DNA of 64,000 nucleotides from Bog-473 sp036491435 (GTDB lineage Bacteria; Actinomycetota; Acidimicrobiia; Acidimicrobiales; RAAP-2): positions 1-64,000 of the forward strand of contig DASXBZ010000198.1 in NCBI GenBank assembly GCA_036491435.1, read 5' to 3'. Each line of letters opens with the position of its first letter. Position 1 is the stretch's first letter. Below are positions 51,723-59,807 of the stretch, one piece after another. The position numbers and the translations under genes are program-made. The notes below the pieces were generated by a model. It was not told the DNA's origin. It made no database searches and worked only from the letters and a program-made list of their open reading frames with translations.

Positions 51723-51728
51723 ACCATA
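51723..51728 (-). promoter_or_regulatory. Putative -10 box of a leaderless gene
   Basis: TATGGT on the minus strand lies six bases before ATG 51716, the same spacing and sequence as at 913-918. No Shine-Dalgarno sequence intervenes. Confidence 0.4.
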
Positions 51729-51890
51729 GGCGTTGCGAGCTACTTACGAAGGGGCGCACTCTTTGGACCAGCACATCCCGGTCGACGAACGGCGCAACCC
51801 GGCTGAACGCGTCGCAAGCTCGTCTTCGACTAGCTCGTTAAGCCATCTTCGGTGCCGGACGTGCGATCATCGCTCGACGCTCGAGCTGTC

Positions 51891-52814
51891 TCACGCGAAG
51901 TGCGACTCTCGCCGGCGCACGATCGCGCAGAGGGCCTCGTTGTAGGGGGTTGCGAACCCCATTTCCCGGCTAAGGGCTACGACTTGCCCGTTGATGACGT
52001 CTATCTCTGAGCGTCGGCCCGCAAGGTGGTCGAGGCGCATCGAGGGGCTGGCGTTTGGGATGGTAGCTGCGAATTCGGATACGTAGAGCAGAGGATCATC
52101 GAAGGGAAACTCGACGCCCATGGCGACCCCGAGTCGGTATGCCTCGGAGGTGCAGCCAAGCGCGACCTTCCATGCCTCGGGATCCGCCATCAACTCGCCC
52201 ACGGTGACGTCGAACACCGCGCAGGGGGCGCTCAACGTCACGTTGCAGAGGAACTTTTCCCAAATCATCACACTGACATCCGCAAAGGCCCGAACGTTGA
52301 AGCCGGCTTCGAGCCAGAGCCGCTCGATTTCTCGAACGCGATCGGTCATTCCGCCGCTCATCTCGCCAAGTCGGATCAGCCGCATCCCCTCGTGATGCAC
52401 GTGACCGGGTTGCGGTATCGACGAACCAAATCCCTCGGCAATCCCGATCACGATGTGCGCCTCGGGAATCCGGCGAGCCACACGCTCGCCGGCCCCAAGC
52501 CCATTCTGGAATGCCATCACCACGTTCCCGGGCTCGAGCAGGGGCGCGATCTCTGCTGCGACCTCGTCCACCGCTGCCGCCTTGGTCGCGATCACCCATA
52601 CGTCACAGGGTGCGGCGTCAGAGGGTGTATTTCCTACGTGCAAGCCTTCGACGACGAAGCTCCCGCTGGCACCTGAGACTGCGAGTCCAGAGTTGGCGAT
52701 GGCGTCGAGGTGGTCTTGCCATACATCGATGGCCCAGACCTCATGCCCCGCTTTGCCCAATCGGCCCGCGTAGACGGAGCCCATTGCACCTGTTCCGACG
52801 ACCGCGACCTTCAT
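51891..52814 (-). CDS. 2-dehydropantoate 2-reductase-like protein
   Basis: Ketopantoate-reductase-family protein of 307 residues. ATG 52814 has GGAGGAAGG just upstream; the open frame to 53288 is longer but overlaps the divergent gene. It starts MKVAVVGTGAMGSVYAGRLG (NADP-binding) and contains VIATKAAAVDEV, FQNGLGAGE and KFLCNVTLSAPCAV with the Lys-Asn pattern of the active site. The family reduces ketopantoate in coenzyme A synthesis, but many members act on other 2-keto acids. It is divergent from an F420-type oxidoreductase gene 38 bases away. Confidence 0.82.
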   Translation of the reverse strand: MKVAVVGTGAMGSVYAGRLGKAGHEVWAIDVWQDHLDAIANSGLAVSGASGSFVVEGLHVGNTPSDAAPCDVWVIATKAAAVDEVAAEIAPLLEPGNVVMAFQNGLGAGERVARRIPEAHIVIGIAEGFGSSIPQPGHVHHEGMRLIRLGEMSGGMTDRVREIERLWLEAGFNVRAFADVSVMIWEKFLCNVTLSAPCAVFDVTVGELMADPEAWKVALGCTSEAYRLGVAMGVEFPFDDPLLYVSEFAATIPNASPSMRLDHLAGRRSEIDVINGQVVALSREMGFATPYNEALCAIVRRRESHFA

Positions 52815-52852
52815 CTTCCCTTCCTCCGGCGAGCGGGTGAGAAGCTTAGAAC

Positions 52853-53824
52853 GTGACGGCCCCGTTCTTGCGCGGAGGTGAACCCCGTAGGACATCGAGT
52901 GCGGAGCCGGTGCGCATCGGTGCGGTGGCACCGCCAACGATGGCATCCGTGCGCGCCTACGAGGACGCCGGCATCGATTCACTGTGGGTGGGCGGCCACT
53001 TGGCGTCGCCCCGGCCTTCTCCAGAGCCGCTCGTGTGGTTGGCCCGGCTGGCGGAGCAGAGCGACGTCGCCACCATAGGGACAGCGACGCTGGTGCTTCC
53101 TTGGTATCCGCCTCCGGTCGCGGCCAAACAGCTTGCCGATATCGATCGAGCAGCCCAAGGGCGTGTGGTTGTGGGTGTGGGAGCGGGTGGAGAGTATCCG
53201 GACGATTTCGCCGCCGCGGGCGTGCCCATGGAGGAGCGCGGCCCCCGTCTCGACGAATCAATCGACCTCTTGCGACGGTTTTGGACATCCGAGCCGGTTG
53301 ACCATTCGGGGCGGCACTTTCGCTATTCCGGTTTACGGATCCACCCTCCTCCGACGCGCCCCGGCGGACCGCCGATCGTGGTTACGGGCAGGCGACCGGC
53401 TGCGATGCGACGCGCCGCATCTCTCGGGGATGGGTGGATGCCGTACCTCTATTCCGTCGAACGCTATGCCCGGTCGGTTGCGACCATTCAGGAACTTGCT
53501 GCGCAAGAGGGGCGCTCGTTGGAAGGATTCCTTTGGATGACGTACGTGATGGTAGCGGTCGACGACGATCAGGAGAAAGCGCGCCAGCGGGCGGCGCACT
53601 TCTTGGGTGCCACGTACGCGCAGGACTTCACGGAATTCGTCGACCGAGTCGCCGTTGCCGGCACACTGGACACAGTGGTCGATCGGCTGTCGGCGTTGGT
53701 GCGCGCCGGCGCCGACCATCTCGTGCTGTTGCCCTGTCACGATCCGTCCCGAGCCACGGTGGACGTGGACCCGTGGTTGCCCGAATTGTTGGCCGGCGTC
53801 CGCCGCGCAAGCGTCCGATCGTAA
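52853..53824 (+). CDS. Luciferase-like (LLM) F420-type oxidoreductase
   Basis: Protein of 323 residues of the luciferase-like monooxygenase family. It has EPVRIGAVAPPTMASVRAYEDAGIDSLW, a region GTATLVLPWYPPPVAAKQ, GRVVVGVGAGGEYPDDF and PIVVTGRRPAAMRRAASLGDGWMPYLY. The pattern is that of actinobacterial F420-dependent reductases or dehydrogenases, though FMN use cannot be excluded. It starts at GTG 52853. The gene is divergent from the ketopantoate-reductase-like gene, so the two may share regulation. Confidence 0.82.
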   Translation: MTAPFLRGGEPRRTSSAEPVRIGAVAPPTMASVRAYEDAGIDSLWVGGHLASPRPSPEPLVWLARLAEQSDVATIGTATLVLPWYPPPVAAKQLADIDRAAQGRVVVGVGAGGEYPDDFAAAGVPMEERGPRLDESIDLLRRFWTSEPVDHSGRHFRYSGLRIHPPPTRPGGPPIVVTGRRPAAMRRAASLGDGWMPYLYSVERYARSVATIQELAAQEGRSLEGFLWMTYVMVAVDDDQEKARQRAAHFLGATYAQDFTEFVDRVAVAGTLDTVVDRLSALVRAGADHLVLLPCHDPSRATVDVDPWLPELLAGVRRASVRS

Positions 53825-53854
53825 GAAGAGGCTGGATGGCTCCTGCGCCGTCGC

Positions 53855-53989
53855 CTAATCGGTAAGGCCGAGCGCGTTCGACCACAGAAGACTCAGTTGG
53901 TCAACTGCGTTTTCGAAGTCGTACTCGCGGTACCCCTGCACGAGCCACAGCTCCGGGTCGATCGGCCGGCAGCCTTGGCGCGTGAACCA
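53855..53989 (-). pseudogene. Possible C-terminal gene remnant
   Basis: An open frame of 44 codons between two stops, read on the minus strand, gives WFTRQGCRPIDPELWLVQGY and continues with REYDFENAVDQLSLLWSNALGLTD. It looks like the C-terminus of a real, perhaps TetR-like, protein but has no good start codon and a TGA directly before it. It lies 18 bases beyond the PilZ stop. It may be a decayed fragment, or the frame may simply be chance. Confidence 0.3.
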
Positions 53990-54007
53990 TCAGCCCTCAG
54001 GCCGGGG

Positions 54008-54790
54008 TCAAGGGCGGGTCTCGGCGCTGTCCGTGGTGATGGTGTACGACTCCGCGTCTGCGTCGTCGAATTCGACCCCGACGCGCACAGCGCTTCCCGA
54101 ATTCACCGTCGCGTACTTCACGATGCCTTCGAGCCGGATGTTGACACGATCATCGACCGCAGAAACCTCGACCGAGATGCGGCCACCGATGAGGGCAGAA
54201 GGCGAAGGGTGCTCGAACACGAGGCCGAGTCCCAATATGGAGATGTCGACGACACGACACTCGCGCCGTTCGGTGTCTGCCTCGCCGTCCATCAGGCAGG
54301 TACCCGACCACCCCGCCAGCTGCCGCGGAACTCGCCGACGGAGTGGAAGGATGCTCGTCTCCGTCGGGGTGTTCTCGGGGAAGCCTTGTCCCTCGGGTTG
54401 CGTCGACTCGTCTATCGCGTCCGCGTGTTGGTCGATGACATTACGCAGGTGACTCAGTCGCGCCACCATGAGGTCACCGCCGTCCTCGGTGATGGTGCAA
54501 CGTACGGTGTCTGCGACGGCTCGGTACCCCATCATCTGCGCGCGCAGCCGCTTTTCGAGTTGCTTGTCGGGACAGGGGTGGTGCTCGATCCAGTGCACGG
54601 CCAGATCGGCAACGTCATAGAGGTCGTCGAAGTCAGCCAGTGCAGGAACGTCGGCGTCGTCACGTACGAGCGCATTGAAGTGCCGTCCCGCCACCTGAAT
54701 GGGGTTCCAGGGTCGATTCGCCCGGGCGAGAAAATCCCCGAGCTCGGTGGGTTGCTCATTTCGCAACCGTTCCTTGTCTGTAATTCCCAT
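54008..54790 (-). CDS. PilZ-domain protein with helical N-terminal region
   Basis: Protein of 260 residues. ATG 54790 is preceded by GGAGGAG; the open frame extends to 55456. The N-terminal part (about 1-140) is acidic and helical without known motifs; the C-terminal part has PLRRRVPRQLAGWSGTCLMD, VVDISILGLGLVFE and GSAVRVGVEF, the layout of a PilZ domain. The RxxxR pattern (RRRVPR) precedes D/NxSxxG-like VDISILG, so c-di-GMP binding is plausible but the motif is not perfect. A long leader (54791-55059) with hairpins lies upstream. Confidence 0.7.
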   Translation of the reverse strand: MGITDKERLRNEQPTELGDFLARANRPWNPIQVAGRHFNALVRDDADVPALADFDDLYDVADLAVHWIEHHPCPDKQLEKRLRAQMMGYRAVADTVRCTITEDGGDLMVARLSHLRNVIDQHADAIDESTQPEGQGFPENTPTETSILPLRRRVPRQLAGWSGTCLMDGEADTERRECRVVDISILGLGLVFEHPSPSALIGGRISVEVSAVDDRVNIRLEGIVKYATVNSGSAVRVGVEFDDADAESYTITTDSAETRP

Positions 54791-55059
54791 CGAATGCTCC
54801 TCCCGCAAAGAGCGATATGGCACTAGCCCGGCACGCGTCGGGCCAACGCCCGTTGGCGACACATTGATCATCGACCCGCAAGGAGGTTTCCTTGAGCGGC
54901 GGCCGGGCTCGAGGGACACGTGCCAGACCTCCTGATCGGATGGCATCGACCCCTTCGCTGAAGCCGGGGGCCGGGCCCGTCTGCAATAGGGGTTAAGTCC
55001 GCCCAGGCGGCCAGGGCTGGTCCGATGCCGACGAACCCTCCGGGTCGCACGACGAGGAG
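54791..55059 (-). other. Long structured leader of the PilZ gene
   Basis: Gap of 269 bases between the small-protein gene and the PilZ gene. It has several short inverted repeats: GCCAAC/GTTGGC (54842-54857), CCCG/CGGG at 54832-54843, and AAGGA/TCCTT (54880-54893). GGTTAAGTCC at 54991 occurs on the plus strand. No known riboswitch was recognised. A 34-codon plus-strand frame at 54892 was considered and rejected. Confidence 0.3.
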
Positions 55060-55266
55060 CTAACGGCGCCTCGGGCCCAGGCCGATGGCGCGCACGAATC
55101 GGTTGATCTGTCGGTTGCCCTCGCGGTAGATGACTCGTCGGGCTTCTCGTTGGGCCGCGCCGCCGGCTGCACCCGAGAGACCACCGCGGTTGTATCCGTG
55201 CTCGACGGCCTCGATGTTCCCGAGGTCGCGTGCAAAGCGGTAGAGCTGTGACCGGGTGGTGCTCAC
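55060..55266 (-). CDS. Small basic conserved protein
   Basis: Protein of 68 residues starting at GTG 55266 with AAGGAG nine bases upstream. It reads MSTTRSQLYRFARDLGNIEA, continues with GLSGAAGGAAQREARRV and ends RAIGLGPRRR. The sequence is rich in Arg and Gly and has no membrane segment. It overlaps the stop of the preceding small gene (GTGA), so it belongs to the unit with it. Small proteins of this look are scattered in actinobacteria, with unknown function. Confidence 0.62.
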   Translation of the reverse strand: MSTTRSQLYRFARDLGNIEAVEHGYNRGGLSGAAGGAAQREARRVIYREGNRQINRFVRAIGLGPRRR

Positions 55267-55532
55267 GGTGCGCTCTCCTTGGCCGAGCGGTCGGCCAGGA
55301 TGATCCGTTCGACCATTGCCCGGAGTTGAATCGGATCCTCCGTGCTCTCCATTCGGGCGAGCTCACTCGGCGAGACACCGACGCAGCCGAGGCCGTCGTC
55401 GTCGAACTCGGCGACGCGCCATTGCAGCCACGAGGATCCGTCCGGGTCGTGCCCATCCTCGTCGACGGCGTTCACGAGAGCGACGAGTTCGATTTCGCCG
55501 TCAGGATCGACGTCGTACTCAATGAAGAGCAT
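55263..55532 (-). CDS. Small acidic protein of unknown function
   Basis: Protein of 89 residues beginning MLFIEYDVDPDGEIELVALV, strongly acidic (many Asp and Glu) and with ARMESTEDPIQLRAMVERII as a probable helix. ATG 55532 has GAGGA five bases upstream. It follows the DprE2-like gene by six bases and overlaps the basic small protein by four bases. Acidic and basic partners from one unit may interact, but this is inference only. Confidence 0.52.
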   Translation of the reverse strand: MLFIEYDVDPDGEIELVALVNAVDEDGHDPDGSSWLQWRVAEFDDDGLGCVGVSPSELARMESTEDPIQLRAMVERIILADRSAKESAP

Positions 55533-55538
55533 CGGTCC

Positions 55539-56300
55539 TCAGCCCGGAAGGCGACGCCAGAGGGGTTGCGGAAGGAGCCGGAAGGCAGAGAAGACGTACC
55601 GCAGAACACCCGGTGACCAGATGACAGCGTCTCCTCGCTCGAGACCCCGGACGACATCGTCGGCCACCCGCTCGGGTGTCACGGCGAAGGGCGCTGCGGG
55701 TCGTCCTGCGGTCATCTTCGTGTGGACGAACCCAGGCCGTACGACGTGGACTGAGATCCCGGTGCCGCGCACTGCTTCACTGAGGCCGAGTGCGAAACCG
55801 TCGAGACCGGCCTTCGTCGAGCCGTAGACGAAGTTCGAACGCCTGACCCGGAAGCCCGCCACCGAGGACAGCACGACGATCTTGCCGTGACCCTGGCGCT
55901 GCAGCTTGGCAGCCACCTCAGCCAGCGCCGCGGTCGGCCAGGTGACGTTGACCGTCATCATGCGCGCGATGCGGCGGGCATCTGTTTCGTCCGTCTCCTG
56001 GACCCCGAGCTCTCCGACCGCCATGATCACCAGGTCGACTGGTTCGTTCGCCGCCTCGAAACACAGCCGGACCGTCTTGTCGATGTCGTCGACCGACGTG
56101 GCGTCGAAGGTGACGGTTGCCACATTGGCCACTGACCGGCTCAGCTCGCCCGCGGTTCGCTGCAACGCCGACGCGTCGCGGCCGGCCAGGACGACGGAGC
56201 GGCACCGCTGCCCAGCCAGGACGTTGACGATTTCCCGTGCGATGTCGGAGGTGCCGCCGAGGACGACGACCGACTGCGGGTGCCCGAACGCGTCGTACAC
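55539..56300 (-). CDS. DprE2-like decaprenylphosphoryl-2-keto-ribose reductase
   Basis: SDR protein of 253 residues strongly resembling DprE2, the NADH-dependent reductase that finishes the epimerisation of decaprenylphosphoryl-ribose to arabinose. It has VVVLGGTSDIAREI at the N-terminus, the catalytic Ser-Ser in VLSSVAGF, VRRSNFVYGSTKAGLDGF with Tyr/Lys, and a C-terminus LRYVFSAFRLLPQPLWRRLP like the DprE2 membrane-associating tail. GTG 56300 is chosen; the open frame extends to 56348 but would overlap the gene upstream. No DprE1 or arabinosyltransferase gene lies here. Confidence 0.75.
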   Translation of the reverse strand: MYDAFGHPQSVVVLGGTSDIAREIVNVLAGQRCRSVVLAGRDASALQRTAGELSRSVANVATVTFDATSVDDIDKTVRLCFEAANEPVDLVIMAVGELGVQETDETDARRIARMMTVNVTWPTAALAEVAAKLQRQGHGKIVVLSSVAGFRVRRSNFVYGSTKAGLDGFALGLSEAVRGTGISVHVVRPGFVHTKMTAGRPAAPFAVTPERVADDVVRGLERGDAVIWSPGVLRYVFSAFRLLPQPLWRRLPG

Positions 56301-56304
56301 CCGG

Positions 56305-57555
56305 TCAGCCGCGCTTCGCGTTCCCGGCCGACATCGTGATGAAGTCACGTGCCCACCAGGATGCGAACCACCGGGACGGTCCGCCTGTCATGCCTGGCAA
56401 CAACAAGGTGCCGTTGTCGGGGGTGGCTTGCCCCGTCGGCGTCGACGGCTGATAGATGCTGTAGTTGACCCAGTCGGTGTTGATATCGAGTTCCATGGCC
56501 CGCACCGCCCCCGCTCTGACGAGGATGTTCGCCAGGTCGACGATGTTGAGACCGGGGCCCCCGACGTAGACCAGCGCCCCATTGGCGGTGACGCCCAACC
56601 CGGATCGCCAGACGAAATCAGCACCGCCCAGGGTGGCACCCCATTGCGTTGCGCTGGAGTTATAGGCCGCAGGCACCACCTGGCCGTTGTCGACGAGGAG
56701 GTCCAGGTTCTGGCGCACGGACACGACGTCAGGGGTCATGGACATATCCCGTCCCCATTGGCCAACGGTCGACGACCCGTTCTTGTAGACGACGAAGGAG
56801 GCCGCACCGGTGCGGAGAGGATCGATCATCTTGCCGTCCGTGTAGTACCCGCCGTTGGCGCCGGACATGAGGAAGCCGGCGTTGAAGGCCGTGACCACCG
56901 AGGTGGCATCGCTCGGTGAGATCGGAGCGGTGTGCGTGTACGGCCCCCCTCCCGGGATCTGGCTGCCCGAATAGAGGGTCGCTTTCAAGAGAGTCGTATC
57001 CATCCACGCGACACCGACCACGTAACTGGTGTGGATCGCGCTCGGCCGCAATTCAGTGGTGTAGACCGCCGGCACGCCGTCGACGAGGCGTCCCGACGGC
57101 GACCACTGTCCTTCGCCGGCGACGGGCGTGGTGGCGATCGGCACGATGGCCGCCGGCTCAGGGAGGTGCAAAACGGTCGATGTCGCCGGAACGGTCGTGG
57201 CCGTCTTCGGCGAATGAATCGTCCCCTTCGGGAGCGCGCCGCCGACCTTGGGTGGATGATGCGAGTACCACTCGTTCTCCGCCCAGTTCACGATCGAGGC
57301 CGCACCGTGTTCGCGGAACCACTCGGCGAGCCGCGCGCTGGCGGAACTGCCCAGTGCGGGGTTCGTCAGGGCGCCCCCGAGCGAAACGCCCAACCAGATG
57401 AGGCAGACGGCGAGGACCAGCCCGATGACCGCGAAGACGCGCCGACGACGTCGGTGTTTTGGCGAACGCGACCAGCGAGACTTCCTCCGGTGTGATGCCG
57501 GCTCTCGTTGCTCGGGCTCGACGTCGAGATCGTCTTCGATCGGGGGACTCAGCAT
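56305..57555 (-). CDS. Membrane-anchored phosphodiester glycosidase-like protein
   Basis: Protein of 416 residues. A basic cytoplasmic N-terminus (KHRRRRR) precedes one membrane helix at about 38-60 (VFAVIGLVLAVCLIWLGVSL). The extracellular part contains FNAGFLMSGANGGYYTDGK, MTPDVVSVRQNLDLLVDNG and MELDINTDW, features of the NAGPA/phosphodiester glycosidase family. Those enzymes remove sugar from phosphodiester-linked glycans. The gene is upstream of the DprE2-like gene by four bases, so both may work on the cell envelope. The exact substrate is unknown. Confidence 0.75.
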   Translation of the reverse strand: MLSPPIEDDLDVEPEQREPASHRRKSRWSRSPKHRRRRRVFAVIGLVLAVCLIWLGVSLGGALTNPALGSSASARLAEWFREHGAASIVNWAENEWYSHHPPKVGGALPKGTIHSPKTATTVPATSTVLHLPEPAAIVPIATTPVAGEGQWSPSGRLVDGVPAVYTTELRPSAIHTSYVVGVAWMDTTLLKATLYSGSQIPGGGPYTHTAPISPSDATSVVTAFNAGFLMSGANGGYYTDGKMIDPLRTGAASFVVYKNGSSTVGQWGRDMSMTPDVVSVRQNLDLLVDNGQVVPAAYNSSATQWGATLGGADFVWRSGLGVTANGALVYVGGPGLNIVDLANILVRAGAVRAMELDINTDWVNYSIYQPSTPTGQATPDNGTLLLPGMTGGPSRWFASWWARDFITMSAGNAKRG

Positions 57556-57762
57556 GGGCGCTCCACCACTGGCAGCGCATCGTTAGGGCATGACGGGAGT
57601 GCCCTGGCCCGGCGGATCACGTCGGCGCGGTTGCGGCGACGTCCCCGACGGATACGGCAACGCTTTGGCCAGGAATTATGTGGCCGCGCGGAAGCCGAGG
57701 GCAATTTCCCATGCCCCCAGCGTAGTGGGCGGACACTTACGCGCGGATGACGGGGGGGCCGC
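57556..57762. other. Intergenic gap, no gene recognised
   Basis: Gap of 207 bases between the end of the histidine kinase gene and the start of the phosphodiester-glycosidase gene, both on the minus strand. It should hold the promoter of the latter. No strong hairpin or consensus promoter was found. Confidence 0.35.
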
Positions 57763-59028
57763 TCAGGCTAAGGAATTTGTAAGCGGGTCCTCCGCCGCGT
57801 GGGGCATCTTCGCCCGGCGTTGCATGGTGCGACGCCAGCTCGCCTCCATCCGCGCGCCACCCAGCGCTGCCACCCCGATGTCCCAGGAGCCCTGCGTCGA
57901 TCTGATCACCGAATCCGCAATGGCCAAGCCGAGTCCCGTGCCGACCGGAACGTCACTGGCACGATGGAAACGGTCGAATACGGCTTCGCGCTGATCGTCG
58001 GGGATGCCGGGCCCCGAATCGTCGACGCGTAAGGTCACCCGGCTTCCCGTGCTCCGGACGCTCACCTCGACCCGCCCTTCTTCACCCGCAAACTTGCACG
58101 CATTGTCGATGAGGACGCCCGCAAGACGCTCGATGAAGGCCGGAGACGCCTGCACCGTGAAGGGTCCAGGACCTACCCGTTCGATGGTCAGAGCCACGTT
58201 GTTGGTCGTGGCCACGGCCCCAAACCGATGCACGCATGCTTCCGTCACTTCGGCGACGTCCGTCACCGCTGGAGCGTCCGCGGGAACGGGCTCGTCGTCC
58301 GCACGAGCCAGCCACAGCAGATCTTCGACGATGCGACGGAGCCGGTTGCTCTCTTGTCCTACACGCTCCAAGACGTCCCGATAGGCAACGGCATCACGCG
58401 GGCGATCCAGGGCCAGATCGACCTCCGCCTCGATGACCGCGATCGGCGTCCGCAGCTCGTGTGAGGCGTCCGCAGTGAAGTCGGCCTGGCGGCGACGGAC
58501 GAGTTCTGACGGCGCTGCGGCGCGGAGGCCGACCATGACGGCTCCGCAGAAGACGAGGACGGCCAAGATGGCTCCGAAAGCGATCTCCGCCAGCAACAGC
58601 GTCGTCTGGATATTGGACGCATTGGCCATGCTCTGACCGGCGACGAGGGTCGCACCAGGTGTCCGCAGAGAGTCGAAACGGAAGGTCGAGTTGCCTACAG
58701 GCAACGAGACCGGAGCAGTGCCCCAGTTCCCTGACGGAAGCGTGGGTGCGCCGTGCGTCAGGGGAGTGACGGTGCCGCTGGGACTGATCGACCACAGGAA
58801 GGACGGAGCGTCGTCCAGGTCGGTTGTCTCGCCCGAATCCCTGTGGGGCGCGTGCGGGGCGACGTCACCGACCCGATCCGAGAGCCGTGCGTCCACGTCC
58901 ATGACCAAGTGGTGCGTCACGATCGCGTTGACTACGACGGCGGCGACCGTGTAGCACGCCATGACGAGCAGCGCCGTGATTGCGGCGACGCGCACAACGT
59001 GGCGCCGGTGCGCCCGGGCCCTGTTCAC
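57763..59028 (-). CDS. Two-component sensor histidine kinase
   Basis: Membrane kinase of 421 residues. GTG 59028 overlaps the stop of the response-regulator gene (GTGA). Two membrane helices (AAITALLVMACYTVAAVVV; TTLLLAEIAFGAILAVLVF) flank an extracellular sensor part of about 110 residues. The H-box is DASHELRTPIAVIEAE, N-box LIDNACKFAGEEG, G1 DDSGPGIPDDQ, F-box FDRFHRAS and G2 GTGLGLAIADS. It phosphorylates the adjacent OmpR-type regulator. No clear HAMP domain separates the second helix from the H-box; only a short linker is present. Confidence 0.88.
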   Translation of the reverse strand: MNRARAHRRHVVRVAAITALLVMACYTVAAVVVNAIVTHHLVMDVDARLSDRVGDVAPHAPHRDSGETTDLDDAPSFLWSISPSGTVTPLTHGAPTLPSGNWGTAPVSLPVGNSTFRFDSLRTPGATLVAGQSMANASNIQTTLLLAEIAFGAILAVLVFCGAVMVGLRAAAPSELVRRRQADFTADASHELRTPIAVIEAEVDLALDRPRDAVAYRDVLERVGQESNRLRRIVEDLLWLARADDEPVPADAPAVTDVAEVTEACVHRFGAVATTNNVALTIERVGPGPFTVQASPAFIERLAGVLIDNACKFAGEEGRVEVSVRSTGSRVTLRVDDSGPGIPDDQREAVFDRFHRASDVPVGTGLGLAIADSVIRSTQGSWDIGVAALGGARMEASWRRTMQRRAKMPHAAEDPLTNSLA

Positions 59029-59693
59029 CCTTCGCTCATCCGATACCCGAGGCCACGGACGGTCTCGATCCGCGCGCGGCTCCCGGACAACTTGTTGCGC
59101 ACCCGCGCGACGTGGACGTCGATCGTGTTCGACCCCACGGCGTCTGCCTCGTCGTTCCAGACCTGGAGCGCGATCATGCGGCGCGTCACGACTGTCGCCG
59201 GCCTCCGAAGCAGCAATTCGATCAAGGAAGTCTCGATCGCAGTGGTGGCAACGGGGTGACCCGACACCGAGACCACCCGGGTCGCCGGATCGAGGCGCAG
59301 ATCGGCACACTCCAAGACGGGCTGCGCCGTCAGCGGCGGGCGCCGTTGCAGCGCCCGGATCCGTGCGAAGAGTTCGGAGATCTCGAACGGCTTGACCAGA
59401 TAATCGTCGGCGCCTCCGTCCAATCCGGTGACGCGGTCGGAGGCGGTGTCCCGCGCCGTCAGCATCAGGATCGGCGTGCGATCGCCGGTGCGCCGTACCG
59501 CATCGATGACCTCGAGTCCGGTCTGCGCTGGCATGCGCCAGTCGAGGATCGCCACGTCGTAGTCGTAGGCGCGCAAATGGCGGAGCGCGGCAGAGCCATC
59601 CCCGACCGAGTCCACGACGTAGCCGTTCTCGCGCAAGCCTCTCTCGAGGACGGACCGCAGCGCGTTGTCGTCTTCGGCAACGAGCACTCTCAT
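59025..59693 (-). CDS. OmpR/PhoB-family response regulator
   Basis: Response regulator of 222 residues. ATG 59693 begins MRVLVAEDDNALRSVLERGL. Receiver residues: the acidic pair EDD, phospho-acceptor Asp in AILDWRMPA, Thr in LMLTARD and Lys in YLVKPFEIS. The C-terminal winged-helix has LIELLLRRPATVVTRRM, NTIDVHVARVRNKL and ETVRGLGYRM. It is coupled to the histidine kinase through overlapping codons. A likely binding site (11-base direct repeats) lies at 59765-59786 in the divergent promoter. Confidence 0.9.
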   Translation of the reverse strand: MRVLVAEDDNALRSVLERGLRENGYVVDSVGDGSAALRHLRAYDYDVAILDWRMPAQTGLEVIDAVRRTGDRTPILMLTARDTASDRVTGLDGGADDYLVKPFEISELFARIRALQRRPPLTAQPVLECADLRLDPATRVVSVSGHPVATTAIETSLIELLLRRPATVVTRRMIALQVWNDEADAVGSNTIDVHVARVRNKLSGSRARIETVRGLGYRMSEG

Positions 59694-59764
59694 GGCGCGT
59701 TCCCACGTGTCAACGGCATGCACTCAGGCTACGAGGAGCACGTCACGGAGCGACATCGGGGTCT

Positions 59765-59786
59765 GTCATCCTCGCGTCAGGTTCAC
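59765..59786. promoter_or_regulatory. Possible response-regulator box, 11-base direct repeats
   Basis: GTCATCCTCGC is followed directly by GTCAGGTTCAC, sharing GTCA and a T-C-x-C end at an 11-base period, as expected for OmpR/PhoB-type tandem binding. It lies between the response-regulator gene and the plus-strand membrane-protein gene. Autoregulation is inferred. Confidence 0.35.
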
Positions 59787-59807
59787 TTCGTACTGTCGAC
59801 CGAGCAG

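Noticed and set aside
54892..54996. Plus-strand small ORF starting TTG behind AGGAGG
   Set aside because: Only 34 codons, low-complexity, and antisense to the PilZ leader; the AGGAGG is part of a short inverted repeat.
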